A stretch of 64,000 nucleotides of DNA from positions 34,896 to 98,895 of the forward strand of contig NZ_ANOH01000263.1 of the NCBI RefSeq assembly GCF_000346505.1, read 5' to 3'. Shown piece by piece: positions 25,930 to 36,337 of the stretch. Source of the stretch: Aporhodopirellula sallentina SM41. GTDB taxonomy: Bacteria > Planctomycetota > Planctomycetia > Pirellulales > Pirellulaceae. Numbering within the stretch: position 1 is the first letter of the stretch; each line of letters opens with the position of its first letter. The notes beneath the pieces are model-generated. The model was not told the DNA's origin. It did not search any database and saw only the letters and a list, made by a program, of their open reading frames with translations. A program made the position numbers and the translations under genes.

Positions 25930-26832
25930 ATGACACGTCCCTCTTATCGCAAACCGAACGCCTTCACCTTGGTGGAATTGCTAGTGGTGATTGCGATCAT
26001 CGGTGTTCTCGTCGGACTGTTGCTGCCGGCTGTGCAGGCCGCCCGGGAAGCGGCCCGTCGCTGTTCCTGTGCCAACAATCTCGCACAACTCGGGTTGGCA
26101 ACACACAACTACGAGTTCTCGATGGAGCACCTGCCTTCGGGCTCAATCAACCCGGACGGCCCCATCTTGAACGAACCCATCGGCCAGCACGTCGGCTATC
26201 TCGTTCAGCTATGCCCCTACATTGAACAACAGGGAATCGCTAATCAGTTTGACATGTCCCTGGGCACATACGCCCCCGAAAACGCGCCCGCACGAAAACA
26301 AACAATCTCGAGTTTCCTGTGCCCTTCGTTTCCCTACGGCGAAAATGATGATGGCTCGTCAGGACTAACCAACTACGCGGGATGCCACCACGACACTGAA
26401 GCTCCCATTGCGGAGGACAATCAAGGACTCCTGTTTCTCAACAGCAAGGTACGCTACGGCGACATCACCGACGGCAGTTCGCACACGATCCTGATCGGTG
26501 AAATGCTCCCCGAACGATCGAGCCTCGGCTGGGCATCAGGCACCCGAGCGTCGCTGCGCAATACAGGCACATTCGGTGGATCCATCATGTCAGCGGAAGG
26601 AAGGATGACAAACGGCAATGCAGCAAACATCAACAACGCCACCGAAACAAATGCGACCGACGGGGAAGACAACAAGGAATACGTCGGCGGCTTCGCGAGC
26701 AAGCACCAAGGAGGCGCGCAGTTTTGCTTTGCTGACGGATCCATCCGATTCCTGACTCACTCAATCGACCCTATTCTGTTTCACAATCTCGGCAACCGCG
26801 AAGACGGTGCGATGATGGGAACCGAATACTAA
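25930..26832 (+). CDS. DUF1559 pseudopilin (planctomycete major-pilin-like protein)
   Basis: This 300-aa protein has the prepilin N-terminus KPNA/FTLVELLVVIAIIGVL, with Glu16 at +5 and Ala instead of Gly at -1. The characteristic DUF1559 stretch GLLLPAVQAAREAARR and CANNLAQLGLATHNYE follow. The C-terminus has the family ending QFCFADGSIRFLTHSID. DUF1559 proteins occur in very many copies in planctomycetes and their job is unknown. This one is the last gene of the sigma-factor operon and the only large pseudopilin there. It may be the fibre subunit or a substrate of the F-protein platform. Confidence 0.9.
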   Translation: MTRPSYRKPNAFTLVELLVVIAIIGVLVGLLLPAVQAAREAARRCSCANNLAQLGLATHNYEFSMEHLPSGSINPDGPILNEPIGQHVGYLVQLCPYIEQQGIANQFDMSLGTYAPENAPARKQTISSFLCPSFPYGENDDGSSGLTNYAGCHHDTEAPIAEDNQGLLFLNSKVRYGDITDGSSHTILIGEMLPERSSLGWASGTRASLRNTGTFGGSIMSAEGRMTNGNAANINNATETNATDGEDNKEYVGGFASKHQGGAQFCFADGSIRFLTHSIDPILFHNLGNREDGAMMGTEY

Positions 26833-26882
26833 CCTCTCGCCCGAAACGCTCGGCAAGTTGATCAGCCAACGGGCATCTGGCA

Positions 26883-28184
26883 TCACCAGTACTTCGCGAC
26901 GACGTTTCGCATCGCGTCGAGCTGATTCATCCATTCTTCTTCGCGTGTCCCGTCCCAGCGATCCGAGCATGAACGCAACACACCGCGGATTTCATGGCTC
27001 CATCCCTGCTGTTCCGCGATCGCTATCGCGAGCTTCAACTGATAACGTGCCTGAGGCAGCACCGGCACACCCCGAGCCTGCAACGACAACGCACCGAGAT
27101 CGAACTCTCGCCATGCATCCTGATCGTCCCCGTCTCGGAGGGCGTCGCGTAGTCCGAGCGGCATCTCCGCGATAACTCTGCGGTGCACTTCTACCGAAAC
27201 ACGACTGTTGTGCGGCGAGTACAAAGCCCACGACAGCCAGTGATCCCAGCGCCAATTCGCTTGATCGTATCGACCACGACGCTCGGTCAGAGGCAACACA
27301 ACGGCGGCCAGCACAATCACCGAGGCCAACATGACGCGAACAGAACGACCTGCCATCGATTCGTCCCTTTGTGTCGTCCCGTGCACTTCGTCCGGTTTGG
27401 CGTGCTCTGGCATGACGAACAGCAGATACGCTTGCCCGGCGAGGACCGCGTTCCAACAAAGCACCCCGAGGCTGTGATGCATTCCCCATGGTGACAGAAT
27501 CACGATCAACCCAAAGTGCATCGTGATCGCGAGCACACCGCCTCCTCGACGCGTACGCGGGAAAACCAGCAGGATCGCAAGCAACAACTCCACCGCCGGA
27601 AAACCTCCTGCGGCAATCAAACGCGTGCGATGATCCCACTGGCTGATATCAACCGGCGTCCAACGAGTCACCGTACCGAGAAAGTCTTGCCCAACGGTGT
27701 GCAAGAACTGAAAGTCGAATTTTCCGATCGAGCTGTAAAGGTAAACACTGATCATTAACACGCGAAGCGCGGTCAGCCAAAGACTTGACGGCAACAACAC
27801 AAACAAACACGCGTAAAGGAACGACTGGTATGCCCATGGTTGCAGTCGATGCTGATCGGTAGCAAAACCGAGCAACAACATCACCGCGATTGCCAACCAT
27901 CCTGTGCGCCGGAGCATCCCATTCCGGCCGCTGAAGAAAACAACACCACAACCAACCATCAGCAACGGCATTAACGAGACCGTGACGAACGTTCCTAGCC
28001 AACTTGGAACGCCGAAGAGCGGAACGGCGGGATAGAATTCGCTCTGCGTCCAAGCCCCGGGCAGCCAAAGTCGGTACGACACGCCGAGCAGCAGTGCCAG
28101 CGCACCACTCCAATAGCGAGAAACCAATTCGGCGCGATCGGGTTGCTTATTCGTGGAATTCATCGACCAGCCATCGAGGATCAT
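26883..28184 (-). CDS. Polytopic membrane protein (HTTM/DoxX-MauE-like)
   Basis: This 433-aa protein has about eight membrane helices in its first 310 residues and a soluble C-terminal part of about 120 residues. The segment VYLYSSIGKFDFQFLHTVG and the conserved-looking ITMHFGLIVILSPWGMHH recall the HTTM and MauE/DoxX-type membrane families. The match is loose and I name no function. It starts at an ATG whose bases overlap the TGA of the DNA glycosylase gene (ATGA), so the two are co-translated. It converges with the DUF1559 gene, with 50 bases between the ends. Confidence 0.7.
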   Translation of the reverse strand: MILDGWSMNSTNKQPDRAELVSRYWSGALALLLGVSYRLWLPGAWTQSEFYPAVPLFGVPSWLGTFVTVSLMPLLMVGCGVVFFSGRNGMLRRTGWLAIAVMLLLGFATDQHRLQPWAYQSFLYACLFVLLPSSLWLTALRVLMISVYLYSSIGKFDFQFLHTVGQDFLGTVTRWTPVDISQWDHRTRLIAAGGFPAVELLLAILLVFPRTRRGGGVLAITMHFGLIVILSPWGMHHSLGVLCWNAVLAGQAYLLFVMPEHAKPDEVHGTTQRDESMAGRSVRVMLASVIVLAAVVLPLTERRGRYDQANWRWDHWLSWALYSPHNSRVSVEVHRRVIAEMPLGLRDALRDGDDQDAWREFDLGALSLQARGVPVLPQARYQLKLAIAIAEQQGWSHEIRGVLRSCSDRWDGTREEEWMNQLDAMRNVVAKYW

Positions 28185-28828
28185 CTTTTTCGGTTAAACA
28201 GATACAACGTCCAAATCATCTTCGTCGCCGCAGACCGATACGGTCGCCATATCTCCGCCCGCTCCACGATTTCCTCGACCGAAGAACCTACTGCTGGATC
28301 GAGCTCCTGGATCCCTTTGACGAGCGCGAGATCGCCGATCGGCAAAATATCCTCGCGACGCAATGCCATCAACAAAAAGATATCGGCAGTCCAATTCCCG
28401 AGCCCCATCCTCGCGGTAATCGATTCTCGAACCGCTTCGTTGTTCATCCTGGCTAGCGCAGAGATCGAGAACTTTCGCAGGCGAACATCTTCCGCCAACA
28501 GATTCACATACCGGGCCTTCTGTCGACTCAACCCGCAGCCGCGTAGATCCTCGTCGGTGAGCCGGAGAATGCGCTTCGCATTGACCAGGCCGCCGCACTG
28601 CGTTTTCAAACGATCAAACGTTGATTTAGCCGACGCTAAAGAAACTTGCTGCTCGAGGATAATCCGGGTGAGCGTGGCAAACGTGGGCGGACGCGTCCAC
28701 GGGAGAGGTTCGCCGACCTTCTTGCGAACGGCGTCAACTTGCCGGTCGCGACGGCACACAATGTCCAACGGGTTCTCGGAGGGATGCTGGCTAGACAACG
28801 TGTCTCGATCGCAAAGGCGGGGTCTCAA
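28181..28828 (-). CDS. DNA-3-methyladenine glycosylase II-type protein (HhH-GPD)
   Basis: This 215-aa base-excision glycosylase cuts alkylated bases from DNA. The helix-hairpin-helix is visible as MGLGNWTADIFLL (about 141-153), and the catalytic aspartate is Asp166 in ILPIGDLALVKGI. There is no lysine before the hairpin of the bifunctional type, and no iron-sulphur cysteine loop, so it is monofunctional AlkA-like. It lacks the N-terminal AlkA domain and is shorter than E. coli AlkA (282 aa), which is common in bacteria. The start is the most upstream ATG; a later start is possible because the first 20 residues are not conserved-looking. It is coupled to the downstream membrane-protein gene. 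Confidence 0.88.
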   Translation of the reverse strand: MRPRLCDRDTLSSQHPSENPLDIVCRRDRQVDAVRKKVGEPLPWTRPPTFATLTRIILEQQVSLASAKSTFDRLKTQCGGLVNAKRILRLTDEDLRGCGLSRQKARYVNLLAEDVRLRKFSISALARMNNEAVRESITARMGLGNWTADIFLLMALRREDILPIGDLALVKGIQELDPAVGSSVEEIVERAEIWRPYRSAATKMIWTLYLFNRKR

Positions 28829-28874
28829 CGCAAACGCGGCGAGACAACAAATGCCTCGCCGCGTGCGATGGATT

Positions 28875-28909
28875 CAATAAAAGGAGCGCTGATAATTAAA
28901 CAGCAGCGC
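28875..28909 (-). terminator. Putative intrinsic terminator after the aldolase gene
   Basis: On the minus strand GCGCTG pairs with CAGCGC around a 12-base loop that contains the stop codon of the aldolase gene. It is followed by a short T-rich run (TCCTTTTATT). The stem is only six pairs, so the call is moderate. Confidence 0.4.
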
Positions 28910-29918
28910 CGAGCGAAGCACGAAGTTTCGCAGCGTTTCCGGCTTGGCCGAACGCGGTCATGCGAGCGACACAAACGTCTTTCATTGCGGCACGTGCTGG
29001 TTTCAGGTAAGCACGTGGGTCGAATGCCGATGGGTCTTCGGAGAAGACCTTGCGGATCGCACCGGTGATGGCCATCCGGCAATCGGTGTCGACGTTGATC
29101 TTGCGAACACCGCTCTTGATACCACGTTGAATTTCTTCAACAGGCACGCCGTAGGTTTGCTTCATTTCGCCACCATACTTGTTGATGATGTCTTGCAATT
29201 CCTGTGGCACGCTGCTGCTGCCGTGCATGACCAAGTGAGTGTTTGGCAATTTAGCGTGGATCTCTTCGATACGATCCATCGCGAGCACTTCACCGGTCGG
29301 CTTCGAGGTGAACTTGTACGCGCCGTGGCTGGTTCCGATCGCGACTGCGAGTGCGTCGACGCCGGTTTCTTCAACGAAGCGTTTGGCTTCATCGGGATCG
29401 GTCAAGAGTTGGTCATGGGTCAATTCGCCGACTGCACCGTGGCCGTCTTCTTGTTCGCCTTCACCGCTTTCGAGCGATCCGAGGCAACCGAGTTCGCCTT
29501 CGACGCTGACGCCACGAGCGTGAGCGGCTTTGACGACTTCGGCGGTAACGCGAACGTTGTAATCGTAATCGGCAGGGGTCTTGCCGTCGGCTTCGAGCGA
29601 ACCGTCCATCATGACGCTGGTGAAGCCGTTTTCGATTGCCGACAGGCAAGTCTCAGGGCTGTTGCCGTGGTCTTGGTGCATGACGGTCGGAATGTGTGGA
29701 TACAATTCCGTTGCTGCCATCATCAGGTGGCGAAGGTAGTTGTCTTGCGTGTAAGAGCGGGCACCGCGAGACGCTTGGATGATGACCGGAGAATCGGTTT
29801 CTTCGGCGGCTTCCATGATCGCCTGAATCTGTTCCATGTTGTTGACGTTGAAAGCAGCAACGCCATAGTTGTTTTCGGCTGCGTGATCGAGAACAACACG
29901 AAGGGGTACGAGTGCCAT
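28896..29918 (-). CDS. fba: Class II fructose-1,6-bisphosphate aldolase
   Basis: This 340-aa zinc enzyme splits fructose-1,6-bisphosphate to DHAP and glyceraldehyde-3-phosphate in glycolysis and catalyses the reverse in gluconeogenesis. The family N-terminus is [13 protein letters not shown] and the active-site region TVMHQDHG includes Asp83 and zinc ligand His84. The glutamate of VEGELG, the phosphate-binding GTSHGAYK and HGSSS segments, and NVDTDCRMA are all present. The length fits the Calvin-cycle-type (CbbA-like) subgroup. I start at the ATG at 29918, which has an AGGA site about ten bases upstream; a longer frame to 29996 has no support. It is a single gene with its own leader. Confidence 0.96.
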   Translation of the reverse strand: MALVPLRVVLDHAAENNYGVAAFNVNNMEQIQAIMEAAEETDSPVIIQASRGARSYTQDNYLRHLMMAATELYPHIPTVMHQDHGNSPETCLSAIENGFTSVMMDGSLEADGKTPADYDYNVRVTAEVVKAAHARGVSVEGELGCLGSLESGEGEQEDGHGAVGELTHDQLLTDPDEAKRFVEETGVDALAVAIGTSHGAYKFTSKPTGEVLAMDRIEEIHAKLPNTHLVMHGSSSVPQELQDIINKYGGEMKQTYGVPVEEIQRGIKSGVRKINVDTDCRMAITGAIRKVFSEDPSAFDPRAYLKPARAAMKDVCVARMTAFGQAGNAAKLRASLGAAV

Positions 29919-30272
29919 GGTGGATAGTTCCTCTGAAAGAAGATGGGGAAACGTTAGGTTGAAACGATCCGCCGCGCGAGTGCCCCACAGGAACAAATAG
30001 CCGCGAATTCAGGGGCAATTATCGCCCCCAAGGCCGGATTCGCAAGGGGCGCACACTTTCACGCCATTGCTGCCGCAATCCCCACCCACGCAGGCGTTTT
30101 CGGGGGATTGAGCCCCCGTGACGCGTCAACGTGTCACAGACCCCGCATAGTCCCACCTTTCGCGCCGAGATTTCACAATCCGACGCGACCTCGCGTTCCG
30201 GCCCGGCCGCAGACCGAGCAGCCGCAAACCGAGCGGCCGAGTCGATGGGAACAATTGTCTACGCCAGCGAGT
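29919..30272. other. Intergenic region with two GC-rich hairpins
   Basis: This 354-base region lies between the isocitrate dehydrogenase stop and the aldolase start. It contains GGGGC/GCCCC around a 7-base loop at 30012-30028, within the likely aldolase leader. It also contains CGGGGG/CCCCCG around a 6-base loop at 30101-30118. Neither is followed by a T run on the minus strand. No additional gene is supported. Confidence 0.45.
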
Positions 30273-32899
<2,627 letters not shown>

Positions 32900-33529
32900 A
32901 TGACGGATGTCATCCAAGCTACCAAACGAGACTCCACCGGAACCGCAGCGACCAACCGCCTGCGTCGAAATGGACTAGTTCCCGCCGTTCTCTACGGCCA
33001 CGGCGAATCCAACGAACACTTGGCGATCCCTGCCGTTCAGGTCAAGGGTTTGCTGCGTCACCACTCCAAAATGATCAAACTGACGGGCGACGTGAACGAA
33101 AACGCCTTGGTCAGCGAAATGCAGTGGGACGCACTCGGTATCGAAGTCCTGCACCTCGACTTGATCCGCGTGAACCTCAAAGAAAAAGTCGAAGTGACGG
33201 TTTCGATCGAAACCCACGGCGAAGCCGCTGGTACCCGCGAAGGCGGAATCCTGCTCGAAAACCTCCACGAAGTTGACGTGCGATGCTCCGCCGGAGCGAT
33301 CCCGGAAAGCCTCGTTTTGGATGTCAACGACCTTCACGTCGGCCAACACGCGACCGCCAATGACCTGCAATTGCCTGAAGGCGTTGAACTGGTCACCGAT
33401 GGCGAAACCGTCATCGTGCACGTCGAAGCCGCCCGCACCGAAGAGCCCACCGAAGATGCCGGTGACAGCATCGGGGCTGAACCGGAAGTCATCAGCAAAG
33501 GCGGTGGCGGAGACGACGAAGAGGCGTGA
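32900..33529 (+). CDS. rplY: 50S ribosomal protein bL25 (CTC/TL5 type)
   Basis: This 209-aa 5S rRNA-binding ribosomal protein has the two-domain general-stress-protein CTC type. The N-terminal L25 domain includes TNRLRRNGLVPAVLYGHGE, and the C-terminal TL5 beta domain runs from about 95 to 185. It ends in an acidic and glycine-rich tail (GGGGDDEEA). I choose the ATG at 32900; the frame stays open upstream but that part is not L25-like. Its TGA overlaps the GTG of pth (GTGA). Confidence 0.94.
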   Translation: MTDVIQATKRDSTGTAATNRLRRNGLVPAVLYGHGESNEHLAIPAVQVKGLLRHHSKMIKLTGDVNENALVSEMQWDALGIEVLHLDLIRVNLKEKVEVTVSIETHGEAAGTREGGILLENLHEVDVRCSAGAIPESLVLDVNDLHVGQHATANDLQLPEGVELVTDGETVIVHVEAARTEEPTEDAGDSIGAEPEVISKGGGGDDEEA

Positions 33530-34095
33530 AGCTGATCGTCGGGCTGGGGAATCCCGGTCGGAAGTACGAACAAACACGCCATAACGTCGGATTTATGGTC
33601 GCGGAACAACTGTGCCGCGAATTCTCGGGTTCGTCCCCGAGCAAAAAATTTGATGGCGAAATTAGTGAAATTCGTATCGGCTCCGAAAAAGGGCTGGTAC
33701 TTTGTCCCCACACCTTCATGAACGCCAGCGGAAAAAGTATCCGCAAAGCGTTCGATTTTTACAAACTTAACCTCGAGGATCTGATCGTAATTTGCGACGA
33801 TTTGAATTTGGCGACTGGCCGAATCCGAATCCGCCGCGGCGGCTCAGCCGGTGGCCAAAAAGGCCTCGCCGATACCATCGCTCACCTCGGTACAGACCAG
33901 TACCCGAGACTGCGAATCGGGATCGATCGCCCGCCCGCGAAATGGCAAGTTGTCGATTACGTCCTCGGAAACTTTAACGAAGAGGAACGGCCAGAAATCG
34001 AATTGGCCATCATGCGATCCTGCGACGCAATCCGTTGCTGGGCGACCGAAGGAATCACCGAAGCCATGAGTCGCTTCAACTCCAACGCCGCCTAA
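33526..34095 (+). CDS. pth: Peptidyl-tRNA hydrolase
   Basis: This 189-aa enzyme releases tRNA from stalled peptidyl-tRNA. It starts at a GTG in the overlap with rplY. The family motifs are complete: the N-terminal LIVGLGNPG, catalytic His19 with Asn20 in TRHNVGF, the FMNASGKS loop, and Asp91/Asp92 in VICDDLNL. The GGSAGGQKGL loop and the RLRIGIDRP strand are also present. Pairing with rplY and rpsF is a common bacterial arrangement. Confidence 0.96.
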   Translation: MKLIVGLGNPGRKYEQTRHNVGFMVAEQLCREFSGSSPSKKFDGEISEIRIGSEKGLVLCPHTFMNASGKSIRKAFDFYKLNLEDLIVICDDLNLATGRIRIRRGGSAGGQKGLADTIAHLGTDQYPRLRIGIDRPPAKWQVVDYVLGNFNEEERPEIELAIMRSCDAIRCWATEGITEAMSRFNSNAA

Positions 34096-34169
34096 AGCAT
34101 TCCTCATCCAATCTCAATTTTTCGTCTTTTCCATTCCAACCATCTTCCGATTTCCCCGCGATCTGTCCC

Positions 34170-34583
34170 GTGGCTAACGTCAAAACCTACGAAACACTGT
34201 TCATCCTCGACAGCAATCACTATGCCCGCGATCCCGGTGGCGTGAGCAAACAACTCGAGGAACTCATCGCTGAAGCCGGCGGCGAAGTCCTCGTCAGCCG
34301 GATGTGGATGGAGCAAAAGCTTGCCTATCCAATCGACAAGCACCAAAAAGGTACGTACTACCTCATCTACTTCAGCATGGATGGACCAAACCTGCCGAAA
34401 CTCGCACGCTCCTTCCAGTTGTGTGAACCGGTCATCCGTGAACTGACCATCCGCCTCGACCCACGCTTGGTCGAACCAATCCTGGCGAACGCCCGTGGCG
34501 AACACTTCAACGGCCCTGCCGGCGGTGAAGCAGAAGACGGTGCCGCGGAAGCATCCGACGAACCAGCGGTTGCCGACGCCTAA
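34170..34583 (+). CDS. rpsF: 30S ribosomal protein bS6
   Basis: This 137-aa protein starts at the GTG at 34170 (ANVKTYETLFILD), the normal S6 N-terminus. Upstream in-frame codons are not S6-like. The RNA-binding core has KLAYPIDKHQKGTYYLIYF, and an acidic Ala/Glu-rich tail follows (AEDGAAEASDEP), as in many S6 proteins. It is followed by ssb and rplI, the standard rpsF-ssb-rplI order, although rpsR is missing between them. It lies 74 bases after pth. Confidence 0.95.
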   Translation: MANVKTYETLFILDSNHYARDPGGVSKQLEELIAEAGGEVLVSRMWMEQKLAYPIDKHQKGTYYLIYFSMDGPNLPKLARSFQLCEPVIRELTIRLDPRLVEPILANARGEHFNGPAGGEAEDGAAEASDEPAVADA

Positions 34584-34656
34584 ACGCGACGTCGCGTAAC
34601 GCCGACGAACCGATAGCCGACGCCCGCAAGCCGACGACAAGAGGAATCACGAAACC

Positions 34657-35142
34657 ATGGCAAGCTTTAACCGCGTAATGTTGATGGGTAACCTAACCCG
34701 CGACATCGAGCTGCGCTACTTGCCTAGCGGCATGGCGGTTTCAGAATTCGGATTGGCCGTTAATGACAAACGCAAAAACAGCGAAGGCCAATGGGTCGAC
34801 GATGTCAACTTCTTCGACATCACTCTGTTCGGACGGACCGCGGAAGTCGCCAGCGAGTACCTTTCCAAAGGTTCCCCGATCTTCATCGAAGGACGCCTGA
34901 AATACGATTCCTGGGAAAAAGACGGCCAAAAACGCTCCAAGGTCAAGGTGATCGGCGAGCGAATGCAAATGATCGGCGGACGAAGTGACGGTGGCGGAAA
35001 CCCCGGAGGCAGCTCGGTCCGCGAATCGACTCCCCCACCGCAACGCTATGTCAATACAAACGACAACGCACCACCGCCCGCCCGCGACGCACAACCGACC
35101 GGAGGCGGACCGGGATACGACGAACCGGAAATTCCGTTCTAA
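34657..35142 (+). CDS. ssb: Single-stranded DNA-binding protein
   Basis: This 161-aa protein has an N-terminal OB fold of about 110 residues ([18 protein letters not shown], then [11 protein letters not shown] and [17 protein letters not shown]). A Gly/Pro-rich flexible linker leads to the conserved acidic tip EPEIPF, which recruits repair and replication proteins. The length is normal. It lies in the rpsF-ssb-rplI cluster with a 73-base gap to rpsF. Confidence 0.96.
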   Translation: MASFNRVMLMGNLTRDIELRYLPSGMAVSEFGLAVNDKRKNSEGQWVDDVNFFDITLFGRTAEVASEYLSKGSPIFIEGRLKYDSWEKDGQKRSKVKVIGERMQMIGGRSDGGGNPGGSSVRESTPPPQRYVNTNDNAPPPARDAQPTGGGPGYDEPEIPF

Positions 35143-35253
35143 AAAACCAACCGGCGTCGGCCTAACACCGAAACGCCCAACACGGATCCCCCGGGCAACC
35201 ACCCGCTCCGCAAATTCCGAAACACTATTTCTTACAACCCATTCGCAGTCACC

Positions 35254-35265
35254 CCCGTTTTATAG
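35254..35265 (+). promoter_or_regulatory. CCCGTTTTATAG motif upstream of rplI
   Basis: This 12-base motif ends about ten bases before the rplI ATG and occurs identically at 54661-54672, about the same distance upstream of rplQ. The TATAG part could be a -10 element giving a short leader. I see no matching -35 box in either place. Confidence 0.3.
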
Positions 35266-35275
35266 TTAATCCGCT

Positions 35276-35818
35276 ATGTCCAAAGCTGCCACTCGTCGAG
35301 CCAACAGCCATTTCAAACGACTTCCCAAAGGAAATAACGGCGGGATTCAGTTGCTATTGATTCACAACGTCGAACACCTCGGAAAACAAGGTGACTTGGT
35401 GGAAGTGAAGCCCGGCTTCGCACTGAACTACCTGTTGCCGCAAGGCCTCGCCACCATCGCGACCGACCACCACAAACGAATGGTCGAGAAGCACCGCGAG
35501 AAACTTCGCGAAATCGAAATCCAAAAGCTCAAAAGCTACCAAGACCAAGCCGACGAACTCGCCAAGCAATCGATCACGATCGAAGCCAACGCGAACGACG
35601 AAGGTCACCTCTACGGCAGCGTCGGACCTCACGAAATCGTCGACTCGCTCAAGAGCGTCGGAATCCACTTGGCCCAAGACCAAATTCGTCTCGACGGACC
35701 ACTCAAAGAACTCGGTCTCTACACCGTCAAAGTGCACCTGCACAGCGAAGTGGAAGCGAGCCTCAAGGTTTGGGTCGTGCCAACCGTCGCTTCGGAAACC
35801 GGCGAACCCGGAGCCTAG
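35276..35818 (+). CDS. rplI: 50S ribosomal protein bL9
   Basis: This 180-aa protein has the L9 N-terminal domain IQLLLIHNVEHLGKQGDLVEVKPGFALNYL (in parts), the long connecting helix and a C-terminal rRNA-binding domain (NDEGHLYGSVG). L9 normally begins at the first strand (VILL-type), but here about 23 extra basic residues precede it (SKAATRRANSHFKRLPKG). There is no in-frame ATG at the usual point, so the extension is probably real and may touch rRNA. It is the last protein gene of the rplY operon. Confidence 0.94.
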   Translation: MSKAATRRANSHFKRLPKGNNGGIQLLLIHNVEHLGKQGDLVEVKPGFALNYLLPQGLATIATDHHKRMVEKHREKLREIEIQKLKSYQDQADELAKQSITIEANANDEGHLYGSVGPHEIVDSLKSVGIHLAQDQIRLDGPLKELGLYTVKVHLHSEVEASLKVWVVPTVASETGEPGA

Positions 35819-35821
35819 GCT

Positions 35822-35939
35822 CCGACCCTCAGTCGGCTACCAGGTGGCCCGTAGTGGATCTTGTTAAAGATCCCTCAAACCACCTCCCAAACCGAAAAAA
35901 AATCCATTCAAAAAAACACAGGCCTGCTTTCGAGCAGCC
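35822..35939 (+). promoter_or_regulatory. Three hairpins between rplI and the tRNA gene
   Basis: CCGAC/GTCGG lies at 35822-35836, just after the rplI stop. A perfect seven-pair hairpin, GGATCTT/AAGATCC with a GTTA loop, is at 35856-35873. A GGC-TGCT/AGCA-GCC hairpin with a TTCG loop and one bulge is at 35921-35939, seven bases before the tRNA. They may end the operon or serve in processing of a joint rplI-tRNA transcript. No T run follows the first two. Confidence 0.4.
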
Positions 35940-35945
35940 TGCCAC

Positions 35946-36029
35946 GGGGCCGTGGCGGAACTGGCAGACGCGCTGGATTTAGGATCCAGTTCCTTTACTG
36001 GAGTGCAGGTTCGATTCCTGTCGGCCCTA
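35946..36029 (+). tRNA. tRNA-Leu, anticodon UAG
   Basis: This 84-base gene folds as a class II tRNA. The acceptor stem GGGGCCG pairs with CGGCCCT (one G-U pair) and the discriminator is A. The D-arm core is GCGGAACTGGCAGACGC. The anticodon stem CTGGA/TCCAG holds the loop TTTAGGA, with anticodon TAG. There is a long variable arm, and the T-arm is GCAGG-TTCGATT-CCTGT. The CCA end is not encoded (ACT follows). It reads CUA and other CUN leucine codons. A terminator follows 15 bases later. Confidence 0.97.
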
Positions 36030-36040
36030 CTGATTGACGA

Positions 36041-36337
36041 TCAAGCACCCGAGTCACACGACCCGGGTGCTTTTTTCGTGCGCCGAGGTATCGCCGACGC
36101 CCATGAAACCGCGCCGACCATCTTGAGATTGGACACACCCAATCCCCGTAGCTGAATTCGCTCGAACTCAAACCACCGAAGCCTGGCGACATCGGCTACG
36201 TCATCTGAAAAATACCCTGCATACATTTGGAGCCGATCCACCGGCATTTGGCCTTCGGTCGTAGCATCCAAAAACTCACGCCAAATCACAGCCAAACACT
36301 GCGGCGTTTCTTTATGGATCGTCTCGGTAGCCGGCAT
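36041..36337 (-). CDS. Doubtful small protein frame downstream of the secreted-protein gene
   Basis: This 98-codon frame starts 26 bases inside the end of the 36312-37229 gene and would overlap the tRNA terminator at its own end. The middle (RLQMYAGYFSDDVADVARLRWFEFERIQLRGL) reads like protein in pieces, but no family is recognised. The overlap with the terminator argues against it. I leave it as a possibility only. Confidence 0.2.
   Translation of the reverse strand: MPATETIHKETPQCLAVIWREFLDATTEGQMPVDRLQMYAGYFSDDVADVARLRWFEFERIQLRGLGVSNLKMVGAVSWASAIPRRTKKAPGSCDSGA
36045..36076 (+). terminator. Intrinsic terminator after tRNA-Leu
   Basis: GCACCCG (36045-36051) pairs perfectly with CGGGTGC (36064-36070) around a 12-base loop and is followed by six T (36071-36076). 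It ends the tRNA transcript. Confidence 0.88.

Noticed and set aside
28944..29927. 327-codon open frame on the plus strand
   Set aside because: It is fully antisense to the aldolase gene, which is certain from its motifs.
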